From: Sweltsa coloradensis
Taxonomy: Eukaryota > Arthropoda > Insecta > Plecoptera > Chloroperlidae
Assembly: GCA_024449915.1 (NCBI GenBank)
Contig: JAMZAV010001273.1
Span: 90,249-154,248, forward strand
Reading direction: 5' to 3'
DNA: 64,000 nt
This document shows, in pieces, positions 24,430 through 36,050 of this stretch. The translations under genes were made by a program, and so were the position numbers. Each line of letters opens with the position of its first letter. The stretch's first letter is position 1. A model generated the notes under the pieces. That model was not told the DNA's origin, did not search any database, and saw only the letters and a list, made by a program, of their open reading frames with translations.

Positions 24430-24905
24430 TAAACTCCAAAAATATATTTCATTCCTGCCTATGAATTTCCGATGTAACAGAAAAATGAGTGGTTCCACCG
24501 TGATCCCCAAAAATGTGTCAAACTTGGTAACTTTCGAGCTCGGCAAAAATCTCCCATAGGAAATAACATGGGGACGATCTTAATTCCCCGTGACATAGGA
24601 GGATTTTGATTTAAACTATTTCTGTAAATACGCTATATTTTGTTTTGTAATTTGGGCAAGTGGTTCGGTCAAAATATGCTGATTACCAAGAAAGGATGTG
24701 AATTTGGACAAAAACAAATTGCAGGTAAAAGCCGATTTTCAAAATTCCCCAAAACTTAAATTTTTGTAAATTTCAGGATCAAAAAACTTTTAAAATTCGT
24801 GTAAAATCACAGTTGCAAGATCTAATTTTTTGACGGCCATTTTAGTGTAGTATTATGCTAAATATTATGTGATAAAAATATTTTTTGGGGGTGATAGACC
24901 CTTTA
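24430..24905 (-). repeat. Dispersed repeat family R, copy 3 (inverted)
   Basis: Read on the minus strand it gives the same ordered blocks as copies 1 and 2: TACACTAAAATGGCCGTCAA, ACTGTGATTTTACACGAATT, GGGGACGATC reversed, CTCCCATAGG reversed and GGTTCCACCGTGATCC reversed. It also shares GGAATGAAATATATTTTTGG with the end of copy 1. Confidence 0.65.
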
Positions 24906-25922
24906 AGCTAATTTTGTAAGACAGATTGTTTATACTTAATTTATAGTACATGAAAATCAAAATCAAATACAGTTAAATATTTTTTTTCTTTTTAAGTTCT
25001 TGGTCAGTTTATACAAAATTAAAATCAACGCAAATAAACGTATATTTTATTTATTTCCACCGTTGTCGTCTTGGTACACAACAACAATCTAGCTATAAGC
25101 TATTAAGATATAGTAAAATGATGACTTACGGCGAATATGCGGTGTGGCTAAGAGAGAAACGAAAACACTAAGTCAATTAAGTAAGCCCAAAGCAGCTTTG
25201 TGACTAAGTACAAAGAGTTTAAAACGTAACTAAGTTATTTGTTTGTCATTATAAAATCCTCTATAAGAGCGACAGGGTGGAGAGTTACGTGCCTATACGC
25301 AACTTTAAATATAATTAACCTATCATAACACTAAGATCAAATTATTAATATGTTAATAGTTAAAGTTTTAGTAATGATAGAATACGTGGAAGAAGTATCA
25401 GTAGAACATGTAAGTATAACCAATAGAAATATAATTAGGAAGAAGTACTCATATACGTACTTATATAACAGAAGTATTAACAGTGACAATGGAAGTGGCA
25501 GACAGTAGTAATTCCTTATGAGCATATTATATTTATTTTGTTTTGTTGAAATTATATTTATGAATCGACAAAAGTAAAACTATTAATTTAGAATAAGGTG
25601 ATATTTTGAACGTGAGAGTATTTAAAGACATTGTAATAATGTGAAGGTGTTCCAACGATCGCCTAACAGTAATCAATATGACCTCCCACATCAAGCACCT
25701 CATTAGATCAGCTGTGGTATAGAATATCCTGGTAACTCTATACCTGCGGCTAGTGGTGTACAGCGAAACTTCAAACAATGCTTCATTTCAAGTACGACGC
25801 TTACAGTCGGATCCCACACGATGGAAGCGGCGGTGCGGTAATGAGGGGATGATATTAATTAGTACCAGAGACAAGAATGTCGAGGGCAAACTAGTCTTTG
25901 TTGTCAAACTGTTAACAACTAA

Positions 25923-26020
25923 TCAGTTGCACCAACCATGCATGAGGATATGTAGGCGTGAGCCTACACAGTCAGTTGCACCAACCATGCATGAGGATAT
26001 GTAGGCGTGAGCCTATAGTG
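25923..26020 (+). repeat. 49-bp tandem duplication
   Basis: Two adjacent copies of TCAGTTGCACCAACCATGCA-TGAGGATATGTAGGCGTGAG-CCTA start at 25923 and 25972 and are nearly identical. No function is evident; it looks like a recent slippage or repair duplication. Confidence 0.85.
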
Positions 26021-27336
26021 CAGTTGAATTATCATGCCCGGCTTGTTATTAACGTTAATGAGAGATCTATTTAGTACCATCAGTAATATTCTCTACAACG
26101 GGTTTGGTTCAAGGTTTTTTAGTACCATCATATTGGTTATTAATAAACGTTTTATAGAGAAAAAGAGAAAAGTTAAGACAAAGAGATGAATAACGATTGA
26201 TTGAAGATGATTGACGATTGAAAGTAGAATTTGGAAGATGGTGGGAAGATCGGAATAAATGGAAATACTTAATAAATCAATCAATACATTCGTATTTGGT
26301 GTCTTCCCACTCAGCCACATAACTGATTTACTGCGGGGGCTAAAATAAGTAGTCCGACCACACCCAGTCGGAGCCGACATCATTGACGAGAAAACAAGGG
26401 CTAACTAAGACAGGTATTTTAAAAAAGAAACACCGACCAAATAAGTTGGACACGATTCAATCCGTGGGCGGCGACAGAACTAACACTGCTAATTAGGAAT
26501 AACGTTAGAATGTATTATGTACACCTCGTTGCTTGGACGGCTCCAAAGCCACAGTTTTGCTCATTCCTAAACCAACAAGACAGAAAACAAGCAGCAGAAT
26601 ATGGACGAGTTATTGGACGAAGAGTAGTCTGTGGAAGTTGCGTCAGATCTGGCTAGTCGGCAACTTAGAAAGCCTAAATAACTCAAGTCATTGGAGCTAA
26701 TGTTCCCCCTGATCCTGGATGATGATTTGGTAATGCAGGAGAGAGAATGAAAACAGAGATGTGCCTTGTTTTAGTACAGTAAAGTCCCTTTATTCAAACA
26801 TTTCGAATCTATATTAGAAAAACAAAACACGAAACTTTACCGACGGTTTTAAAGATTTACATTCCGTAGTACAGATTTAGTAATGCAAACCAATCCATGC
26901 TTTGAATAATATTGTCGTGGTTGTGTAATGTTATGGTGGGGTTGATGTAGTAAAGCGAGTAATTACTGTACTGTTTTTATAAACCGAATAATACCCCGAG
27001 GCTGTCATCAACATTAACATCATTACATCCAATAAGTTCAGAGCAATCAAATCCAGATCGAGTGTGTTGGATCAACCAGATGTCAATCAAAAGCAAACGA
27101 ACGGGGCATTAGTATCAACTGGTTTACCCACATGGTGCTTTTCATTTACATTTCTTTGTCGTTCTATAGGGAACTGTCCTTCATTACCAAATTTGAATAT
27201 GTCCCTACTAATAACCTCAAATACCGACCAGTAAAGTTTTTTATGCGTCCGGCTTTTATTAGCGCTAACTGTGAGCGAGGAAAAATTTGAACTGGGCTTC
27301 GCGCCGGAAAACGGCCATGCGCCATTGCAGGTGGGT

Positions 27337-27420
27337 GTGACGTGATCGTGAGGTTCGCCGAGGCGGCGAGCTGGCAGTTCTGCCAATCAGCTTCCCCTCC
27401 TCACCTCACGATTACGTCAC
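27337..27420. repeat. 17-bp stem inverted repeat with CRE-like core
   Basis: GTGACGTGATCGTGAGG (27337-27353) is the reverse complement of CCTCACGATTACGTCAC (27404-27420) with one mismatch, across a 50-nt GC-rich spacer. Each arm contains TGACGT-like sequence. It may be the core of a decayed MITE; a regulatory role is only a possibility. Confidence 0.6.
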
Positions 27421-29083
27421 AACCAAAAGAGCGCGGACTTAAGTCTTTGTGCGGGAAGTCAAACCCCAGGAACTTTGAACATGCATAGAATCTACAGATT
27501 TTATTTTTTATAGTTTATTTTAATTGTGATGTTTATTAAATTGAATGTTACAAATTACTAAATACGTGTAAGATATATTTGAAACCAAGGCCAGTTCCCT
27601 ATTCTGCTAGTCTCTGCTTCAATAGTGCTTTCCACATTTATTTAAAAGGCCATATTCTACATTTTATGATATTGCTTTCAGTTATTCAATGAATAGACTT
27701 ATATCCTAACATGATAGTGGGAGGGCAAACCGAACATACATCCTCCGTTCTCAAACAAAGCTGGTCAACGCACGCGCGTTGGTCCGGTGGCCGTCCAGCG
27801 GTGTCCGACAACTTCCCGACCGGATGCTCACGTTTTTCATTCGTGGCATGATCTAAAAACCTGCTTCTTTCTTAGCTTTACCAAAACCAAAATCAGAAAC
27901 GTTAATATTTATGACGGATAAAAGAAAATTAGTAACGTTGATCGACTAAACTTTGTAGACAAATTCACAGTGAAGACAAGGTGTTAAGCGTTAAAAAAAA
28001 CTTCGTATATAATTTCGATTAGTTCGTTGCAGTTATGAGATTGCCCCTCGCGCAGTTACGCCACAGGCAATCAATACCAATATCAAGCTCCTTCTAAAAT
28101 CCTTCAGGAGGCAAATACTGTTGGAAAATTTGCTTAATAATGCCATTTTAATACATATGAGAAATTAGTATAATATTCAGAATAAATGACTAATAAATAA
28201 TACATCATATTATCGTATGCCATTGTCACTTGTTTATTCAGGAATGCTCACATTGGAAAAAGTTTAAAATTTCTTAAAACGCCCAAATTGTATTATTATT
28301 AATATAAACACAATACACATCAACAAATTAATAGAAACTTCAAGCTTTTAGTAATATTATGAACAATTGCATTGGTATAGTGGTATGTTTGGTTCTCGGA
28401 ACGTACATAGAAGCATTGCAGCGTTTTCTAAAGGATAATAAAAGGAGGAAATAGCCAATATTCTAAATGGAAATACTCTAGTAAATGCTCACATAAATCT
28501 AGGAAGCATTTTTATATTTCATAATTTTAAACTTCGTGACCAATAAACATGGTTTAAGATTAAGGTTAATACAATGACTGATGATGGAGAGAGTTTTTAT
28601 TGACAAAATGTAGTGTTAAATAAAAATAACCGGTCTCGTTTGAGCCGCACGCAAACGGTTACATCGAAAATATTGTACTATGTATAGATTCGGTGTGGAA
28701 TAGAACTTGTGTTATACATTACTTGAACTTTCCCTTAGAACATACAGCATCAATACACGCATTCAATTCAAAGACTAAATAGTGTGCCTAGTGTGTTGTA
28801 AGTTTGCGGGTAAATGTTTACTCTCCACCCTTCACTCTCCTCTCGTCCTTCTTCCCCTTCTTGAAACATTCTTCCCTCATAAAGTCACAAACAAGTTCGG
28901 AAACCGGTCCCTACATCTCACTGTCCTTCCTATGATAGCATTCCATTACAAAATGTTCGGAAACCGGCTATAATTCAGTCCATCCTATGGTAGAATTAAT
29001 TGAAAAAAGGTCAAAATTCAACCATCAGCAATCTATAGTATCTTATGTCTAACAATCATGATTTAATAATCAAGTCAACAAGA

Positions 29084-29333
29084 GTCAACACCCAACACCC
29101 ACTTACACCCAACACCCAACACCCAACACCCAACACCCAACACCCAACACCCAACACCCAACACCCAACACCCAACACCCAACACCCAACACACCAACAC
29201 CCAACACTCAACACTCAACACCCAACACCCAACACCCAACACCCAACACCCGGTTACACTCAACACCCAACACCAACACCAACACTCAACACCCAACACT
29301 CAACAATCAACACTCACTCAACACTCAACACTA
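29084..29333 (-). repeat. Minisatellite (TGTTGGG)n on the sense strand
   Basis: About 250 bp of 7-bp units, CAACACC/CCCAACA on the plus strand, with occasional CAACACT and CAACACA variants. On the transcribed (minus) sense it reads GGGTGTTGGGTGTTGGG, i.e. runs of three G every seven bases. It lies about 45 nt downstream of the 5' splice site of the transmembrane exon. Confidence 0.95.
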
Positions 29334-29378
29334 CACCATCATGAGCAATCATCAACTTTATGCTAAGTACGTACTTAC

Positions 29379-29460
29379 CTGTAAATAAACACCGAGGCGA
29401 TAGCAAGAAGCACCACCACTGAGCTTAGGATTATGCTGAGGATAGCGGTGCCAGTTAGTG
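29379..29460 (-). CDS. Receptor guanylate cyclase, transmembrane exon
   Basis: This 82-nt exon completes a threonine codon and encodes LTGTAILSIILSSVVVLLA followed by IASVFIY, then two bases of an arginine codon. The run of about 22 uncharged residues followed by Tyr-Arg is the single membrane-spanning helix. It matches GC-A [22 protein letters not shown] in position and in the terminal FIYR. The acceptor is ctgttcgcag and the donor gtaagt. The length is not a multiple of three, so skipping it would both delete the membrane anchor and shift the frame. A G-rich 7-bp minisatellite begins about 45 nt past the donor on the sense strand. Confidence 0.95.
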
Positions 29461-32400
29461 CTGCGAACAGAAGAGTAAACATTAAGTAAACAGCACTATC
29501 GATATTTGTAATGAAATTCCAAACACGATTTTAATTAACAAACTGCAATACCAGTGATTTTTTTCGGGCCATTTTCTGCAGCCAGTGGTTATCGGATTGA
29601 AACTTTACACAGAAGTAATAGTCATGCATATTTAAATTAGTTTAATATTAATATATCCAAACTTCGGAAAAGCTTCCAAACAATGCCAAAAAATGATCAT
29701 TCACGTGACCACGTCTAATAACGAGCTTATTATATTTTCCTAGCACAATAAATTTAAAAACGAATACAGCTTTTAGGTAGATTTGTGTTGTTTTTAAGCT
29801 TATAATAAACAAACTACATATTCATACCAACTTATATTTTCCATAGTACTGATCAAGAATGTGAATGTGATTCAGGCCCGGTCGAGAGAGACGCTTCAAC
29901 GCTTGGGTAACCAATGTGACCGAGGAGCTAAATACTTCATCCTTTAAGAAAATTGGTTTTGACAACAACACTTTCCTGTCTTTGTTCGTGTCGTTAGAAG
30001 AAATCACATCACACAACTTGCAGTCTATCCTGACATTCACTCCTCTCATACATTTTTGCAATTCTATAGGCCTATAGCTTATGTTTTTTATTGTCTGTAT
30101 TGTTGAATGGTCTTTATTTCGAGCGAGTCCAAGCTCTCCTCGTTCGAAATGTTGGGCTTCTATTTTCAACCCCTTTCAGTTCGCCACTCCACAAACCCAC
30201 CCCAACATCTTTTTCAAACCCCTCCAGCAACAATTTCTTCGTGTTCGCAAACAATACATTTATCCACCAAACTCTCTTCTCTCGTTGTTATATAGCTCAC
30301 CACACATGCTGCACGTAGTACTTTCTAATGCGTTAATCTTCCTTTGAACAACTACCAGCCGTCCACGCACAACGCAACAATTTTCTTCATAAAAAATAAA
30401 ATAAAAAAATAAATAATAATAATAATTTTGATTTAGAAATTAATTTGAATTAAACCTGCCGTTACTATTAATAATGACGATAAATATAAAATGCAAGGAT
30501 ACCAATAAGTGGGTTTATGCTTGAATATGCTGTGTATTCAACATGTAACAGTGTCATCAACAGGTTTCACTGTGAATGCAACGTTGTTTACTTTTTTTTA
30601 AGTTTTGCAATACTCTTAAATTAGGCAAAACACTATACAAGAGGTTTGATGGGGGCATTAAAGGTTCCATTTCTATTCAGGAATCACCTTTTTAGTCTAA
30701 ACATGTAATTTTTTAATTGTATTATTAATACTCATTTCTTGTATTTGTATTTAAATTTTAAAACTCTTTTTTAACTGTAGTAAATCAATGAATGTTATTT
30801 TTATTCTGTGTCCTTGTGGCAATTGTATTTGTACAACAGAGTTTTGTTTTACTTAAAAAATAAAAGTTCTCTCACTACGTTTAAAATGGCTAGTTCATAG
30901 ACAACACATATTTTACTCCAGGGTGACTTTGGACATATTTGTTTGTCGAAGTTAATATATTTTCAAGGTTGTTTTAAGTAACGGTTAAGAGTTAAAAATG
31001 GTGTGTTTTTTTGTAAGACTTCGATAAAAGTTTAAATAATTCAGCACTGGTGCTAAACACCCCGTTAAGCCGGAATTGAATTTAAAATGCGTTTACCCTT
31101 GAGGCGAGAAAGATGGAGTGTTACATAAGCACAAGAAGAAGAAGACTAAGTCGTTTCAACGGATGGCCAAGTGGGAAACGTAAATACGACGCATTCAACA
31201 AGTAAATAAACGTATAGCTCTTCTGTCTACTTTTCAGGTTCCCTAATTTATGATAAATGGTTATTTTGTCTGATTTAAAAAGTTATCAAACGACTAATTT
31301 TATTAACAGTGACAACTCCTTTTAATCAATGGTGGAAATGAGTTGTTATACATCAAGTAATCAAAGGAGATTACTCTGAAATTAAATTACCATTGTAATT
31401 TCCTTGTACGAGGAGGATAATGATTTGTTAGATAATCAAGGGTAGACGTACTTGGTGCAGTCACTGAAGATTGCCGTAAAGTACAGACGAAGGTGGGCTA
31501 TGTGATCACTCAGATCGTAGTTACTTTGGGCTCAGAAACTCAAAGGTGGCAGACCAAACTGCAATAATAGCAACCGTGTCGCGTCAGGTTGAAGAAAATA
31601 TAGCGCCATGATAGTAATTTGATTACTATTTAGAAATGTAATGGGACTGATCGTTGATCCATCCTTGGAGTTTGAGACGAAATTATTACTGCAACGCCTT
31701 GATTCATCGATATATATTTGTCAATAGTGGAGTGAGCAACATTGCGCATATTGCCATCCAACGAAATATATATGCAAATTAGGGCCTAGTTGATAATGGT
31801 GTTTCCAGGAAACTTATTTAGTTAGATAGGCCCTACAACATGAACACATTTGGAGTTTGTTCGATCTTGCTTGAAGCTGTTTCCAGTTTAAATTGTTACA
31901 TACTTCCAAGTTCTTGAAAATTTGGTGGAGGTGCCGGGTCCGAGTATGGTTTTCTTCGCTGAGATCGAACTCGATACTTACACAGCTATCAATAAATTGA
32001 GTTGGATTTGTAAAACATTGTGGTATCATATTAATATGTTTGGTGTTAGTTATTTGTATGGGGCGATTATAACGTACTTGATTCGTACCTATTTGCTAGT
32101 GAAATTGTAGCTCACATTTTGGCAACGAATATCAGAACGTCTGTAAAATCTTTGCAATTCTAGGATGATAATCTATTTATGCGTAATTATCCCGTCCTTC
32201 TGCATAGGAAACTGAAATAAACTCCAATGGCCAGCCACAGAAAAGCCACATATACCAAATAACTAACAATTATGGAACTGCCCTTCTTTCCAGAACATGA
32301 ATATATTAATTCTAACAACAACTTAATACATTGAAGTAGAGTTTTTAGTGTCAGATCGTTATTATAATCGTAAAAGAAAATTCTAATGAATGCCATCGTG

Positions 32401-32958
32401 AACTAGGGGCATAGAATCTAGCAGACACCTATCAGCAGCCGTGAGCTAGCGTCTAGCCATCCATTACATCACGATGGCGTAACGGTCAATTGCGCTGGAA
32501 TTCGACTCCGGCCAATTTTGATCATACACAGAACCCACGGATTTAATTGGTATTAGTTTTTTTAAACTTGTGATGGTTATTGAAGTTTGTAGGCCTAATA
32601 CAAATACTTGGATTAATAAAATAAATAATTTTTTGTAGGATGCCCGCTGTAGGGTATACACATCCGATTTAACCGATGTGACCCTCTTACAGGTGACTAA
32701 CTAGGTATATTGCGGATAGGACAATTTATTGTGAAGGGATGTCCGAGGGCTATTTAAGACGACTCAATCCCTTGCATTTGCATTAACGACTGAGGAAAAC
32801 CCCGGAAAAAACCTTCAGTCAGGATTGCCGGTCTCTACGGGATTCGATCCGGGACCTCCCGAATCAGAGTCGCGCGCTTAGCGCTCGAGCCAACACGGTA
32901 CTTGTATACATGTTTATTTGAAAGCAAGGGCAAGAAGTGCTTGAGGTGGTAGACTCAC
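29461..32958 (-). other. Intron between transmembrane exon and juxtamembrane extracellular exon
   Basis: This 3,498-bp intron contains an S3 SINE close to its donor end (about 32655-32900) and one GGTGGAGGTGCCGGGT motif at 31925. No other feature was recognised in 29.5-32.6 kb. Confidence 0.85.
32655..32900 (-). mobile_element. tRNA-derived SINE (family S3), copy beside a splice donor
   Basis: In minus-strand sense it begins ACCGTGTTGGCTCGAGCGCT, has GGATCGAATCCCG in the B-box position, and continues with the same body as the copy at 4877-5130 (CCTGACTGAAGG, GGGTTTTCCTCAGTCG, GCAAGGGATTGAGTC). It lies in the same orientation as the receptor gene and starts about 59 nt past the donor of the CGFDNSLC exon. 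Confidence 0.75.
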
Positions 32959-33097
32959 TGTTATCGGGGCAGAGCGAGTTATCGAAGCCGCACACGGGGG
33001 TGTCTCGCGGAGGGGTGGTTCGCCCACCCGCCCAGTGGATCGACCTGCCAGGCACCTGTTGCAACTGCCGCGTTGAGCCGATGTAGTTCGCCACAGT
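32959..33097 (-). CDS. Receptor guanylate cyclase, juxtamembrane extracellular exon (CGFDNSLC)
   Basis: This 139-nt exon (phase 0 in, phase 1 out) encodes 46 residues from TVANYIGSTRQL to CGFDNSLCPDN. It aligns with GC-A VVLNYNGTSQEL through PKCGFDNEDPAC. The two cysteines of CGFDNSLC match the short juxtamembrane loop that is disulfide-bonded in natriuretic peptide receptors and is part of the signalling hinge. The segment GRSIHWAGG corresponds to GRKLNWPLG. The acceptor is gtgtttcag and the donor gtgagt. The frame stays open for 95 more bases into the intron and runs into a SINE that starts about 59 nt beyond the donor; that extension is not receptor sequence. The exon is distinctly more GC-rich than the flanking introns. 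Confidence 0.95.
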
Positions 33098-34261
33098 CTG
33101 AAACACATCCGTGATATTCCTGCTTTAAGTTTAAGAGACTGCATATGGGAGAGCATTTCCTGCTAACTAAGCAAAGATGGCGTGCAAACGTAAAGAACTA
33201 ATTATATTATGAAACTAAAACTTAGTAGAAAAACACACTAATACAAATATTTTCATAGGCCTGTACAAGATTTGCGAATTTATGAATTTCTTTTTTTATT
33301 TCAAAATATTCATGTCATTACATATTTTATTACTGATCAACAAAATCGCTTGATAATCTACGAAAGGGCAATAGAAGAATGAATAAGTTTGCTTTAAGAT
33401 CAAGAAAAATTTAATATCAATCATCAATTCAACGCTAAGACCCAACTGGCTGCATTAAATGCTTCACAAAAGTGTCAAATGTGAACCATTCTTTGTTGTT
33501 GGAGACGCAGTTAGTTGATGGATGAGGATGACGGACAATTACAAAATACGTGCCTTAGGCTTAATTCAAACCGACATAAGTAGGCCTATGTATTGACAGT
33601 CTTATCGAGCTATAGAGCTGATTTACAAAATAATGCTACACGTATACAAAATAATATGAATAAAATAATTCTACAAAATCAAGAGATAATTCGAATTACG
33701 GGGTTTGCACTCATCCATGCACATATTATGTAGCACGGGGCGCACGTCTCAGCAAGCAGTATAATATCATGCCTTGGGCGGGATCATTATAGTATTCTTG
33801 AGAAAAATCATTTTATCTACAAAATAATGTTAATGAAGTTAAACGAAATTCTAAGGATGCTAAGAAACATAAAAAATGATAAAATGTGCACGTCATGTTT
33901 TTATTACTTTTGGCTTTATAGTTAGAAAAAAGATGCGTTTTTTTACTTTTGTGTTTTCTTTCTCCAATGTTATAAATAAATATAAAAAGATTTTCAAGCC
34001 TTTCAAGTGTTTCTTGATAACAAAAACAGTTTCCCCATTATTATAGGAAGAGGCAAAAAGCGTTTAGTGGGCACGTGACAGAAGTTTCAGACGTGTTTCG
34101 AAATACAGCACATCATAGCCGCGTGCCAATATTCAGAGGCCGACCTCGCTTAGTTAGCGGACTAACCCGAAATCAAGCTGCTTTTGCAATCAAAATAAAT
34201 ACATTTTTCATTAGATTTTTTACGCTCACTCCGCTTGTCATTTGTCGTTGAAGCAATTGAT

Positions 34262-34930
34262 TTGTTTGCTTTACTACACAAACCTACACTTCACACTAGT
34301 GTAGGCTCACGAAGTCTGAAATGCGTTTTCGCATAAAGTTTAGTGTAAAGCGTAGCCGTTTGGTTTGACTTCGTGTAGTGTTAAGTGAAGCATTTTTACA
34401 CGAGTTCTAGAAGGTCGTATAAAGTGGATAGATGTAGAAATTTTAGGCCAAAATTTGAAGAGAAATAGATTAAAACTTGATGAATGACACATTCTTGCAA
34501 TGGCAAGGCGATAAAACTCCTAAAATCAATTAAAAGTCTACTATATTCCAAAGATATTACACATTTTAGTCGGAGTATTTTATTTATGTGGATCTATATT
34601 TTGTGATAAAGGCAAATGCATAGCGTACTCTATCCTCAATAAGGATAATAACTAATGAAGTTTATGTTCCAAATAACATTTCATCGTCTAATATGATATG
34701 ATAGCAGACCTACTATATCAATTTGGCTCATCTAGTGCCTTCAACAGTACTGTTTGTGGTGTTATTATGTTTTAGTAGTTGACAGTTGATGTGAGCGAAT
34801 CTAATGTAGTGTAGCTTAAAAAAACGTTTGGTGATCCTGGGTGAAGTGTAGTGTAATTTGATTTTGAAAGCCTACACCAGTCCTGTAGTTCACTACACAA
34901 GTCTACACTACACTAGGTAAACAAACAAAC
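34262..34930. mobile_element. Possible foldback element with imperfect inverted ends
   Basis: The left end reads TTTGTTTGCTTTACTACACA and ACTAGTGTAGGCT. The right end, reversed, reads TTTGTTTGTTTACCTAGTGT and ACTGGTGTAGGCT. Both ends are rich in TAGTGTA words. The arms are imperfect and no target duplication was confirmed, so this is tentative. Confidence 0.35.
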
Positions 34931-36032
34931 CTATTATCAAAGAGCTCCGTATAGTCACACATGGTCGAAGAAGGATACATAAATAACATTGCCAATAGTA
35001 TTCAAATCTCTTCGGTGCATGTAGGTGAAGTGACCTATTTTAATAGTGATAGAACTATTTCCTTACTCTCAGGTCGGGTAATCAACGTTCTTTATCGTCC
35101 TTGTTGAAGAGAAATGTCTACGAAGAAACGCATGTCTTTGTAAGTCTAGTTCTGTTTTAATCGTGAGACGTCTTACACGCACATAAGGAGAGACGAACAG
35201 AGAAAGTGATGCATATAAACGAGCTCCACTCCCTTAAACGTTTTATGATACACAATAAAAACTATGATGTACCTTGATGTTTGGGGATATTATTGCAATT
35301 AATATATTATTTTGTGCAATCAGCAAAAGCTGGCAAAGTTTACTTACGGGCATATCAGCTATATGCAAAGTGTCATGTTAATTTAATAAAGCCCGGTTGT
35401 AGAAATGTATACGGCAAATCCCGCCTCTTTAAGCGGAACAGGCTATACACGAAGGATGAGATACCCGGTGGGGCATAACTAGGATTATAGCCACCGAGTC
35501 CGGGGTAATGGAAACTGTGTTTTGATAAGAACCACGTGATTATAGCTGGGCTTAGGGTGAATTAGGTGTAGTGTTCAGTTGATCCCCAAAGAAGACGGCA
35601 GGGACGACGTTGATAGATAAAGGCTTGTCAATGTAGTAGAAGGGATTCAGATTAAGTACTACCTAACACGGTATTTTATGACATAGCCTTCATCTAGTAA
35701 TTTGAGCATGTTCCCGTCTAACGCTGATCCTCCAAACATTAACATGGTGGTTATGATCTCTTCTTCCATCTTTTTCCTCCGAATCTTTCAGCACAATAAA
35801 CACATTTAAATTTATAATCCTCAATCAGCTTTTAGCCTTTTATCAATGTTATAGGTTAATAAAGAGAGGCATGTCACCACCAAAACGTTAAACAATACAG
35901 TTAATTTGCATTTTATTAAAGGCAGGATTGTACACAACCGTGCAATATCATTTGCGGAGCCTGTAGCGTTGTGTGGTACAAATGCGTACAGCTAACCCCA
36001 TGCATTACCCACTGTAAGCCCACATTATTGCA

Positions 36033-36050
36033 GGGGGGGGGGGGGGGGGG
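36033..36050. repeat. Poly-G tract (18)
   Basis: Eighteen consecutive G residues inside an intron; the true length is uncertain because such tracts are error-prone. Confidence 0.9.

Larger units (their letters stand above)
17358..29378 (-). other. Intron between juxtamembrane exon and transmembrane exon
   Basis: This 12-kb intron contains an S2 SINE (about 18050-18270), a TA-MITE (19364-19682), a poly-G/poly-A tract (20244-20282), direct repeats around a Penelope-like and a LINE fragment (21340-24020), R copy 3 (24430-24905), a 49-bp tandem duplication (25923-26020), a hairpin at 27337-27420 and a minisatellite (29084-29333). In 26.1-27.3 kb and 27.5-29.0 kb I see no feature. Confidence 0.8.

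Noticed and set aside
29045..29344. Open frames of repeating TQHPTPN or GVGCWVL type
   Set aside because: They are translations of the 7-bp minisatellite with no gene context. The unit is also not a known telomere repeat of animals (TTAGGG).
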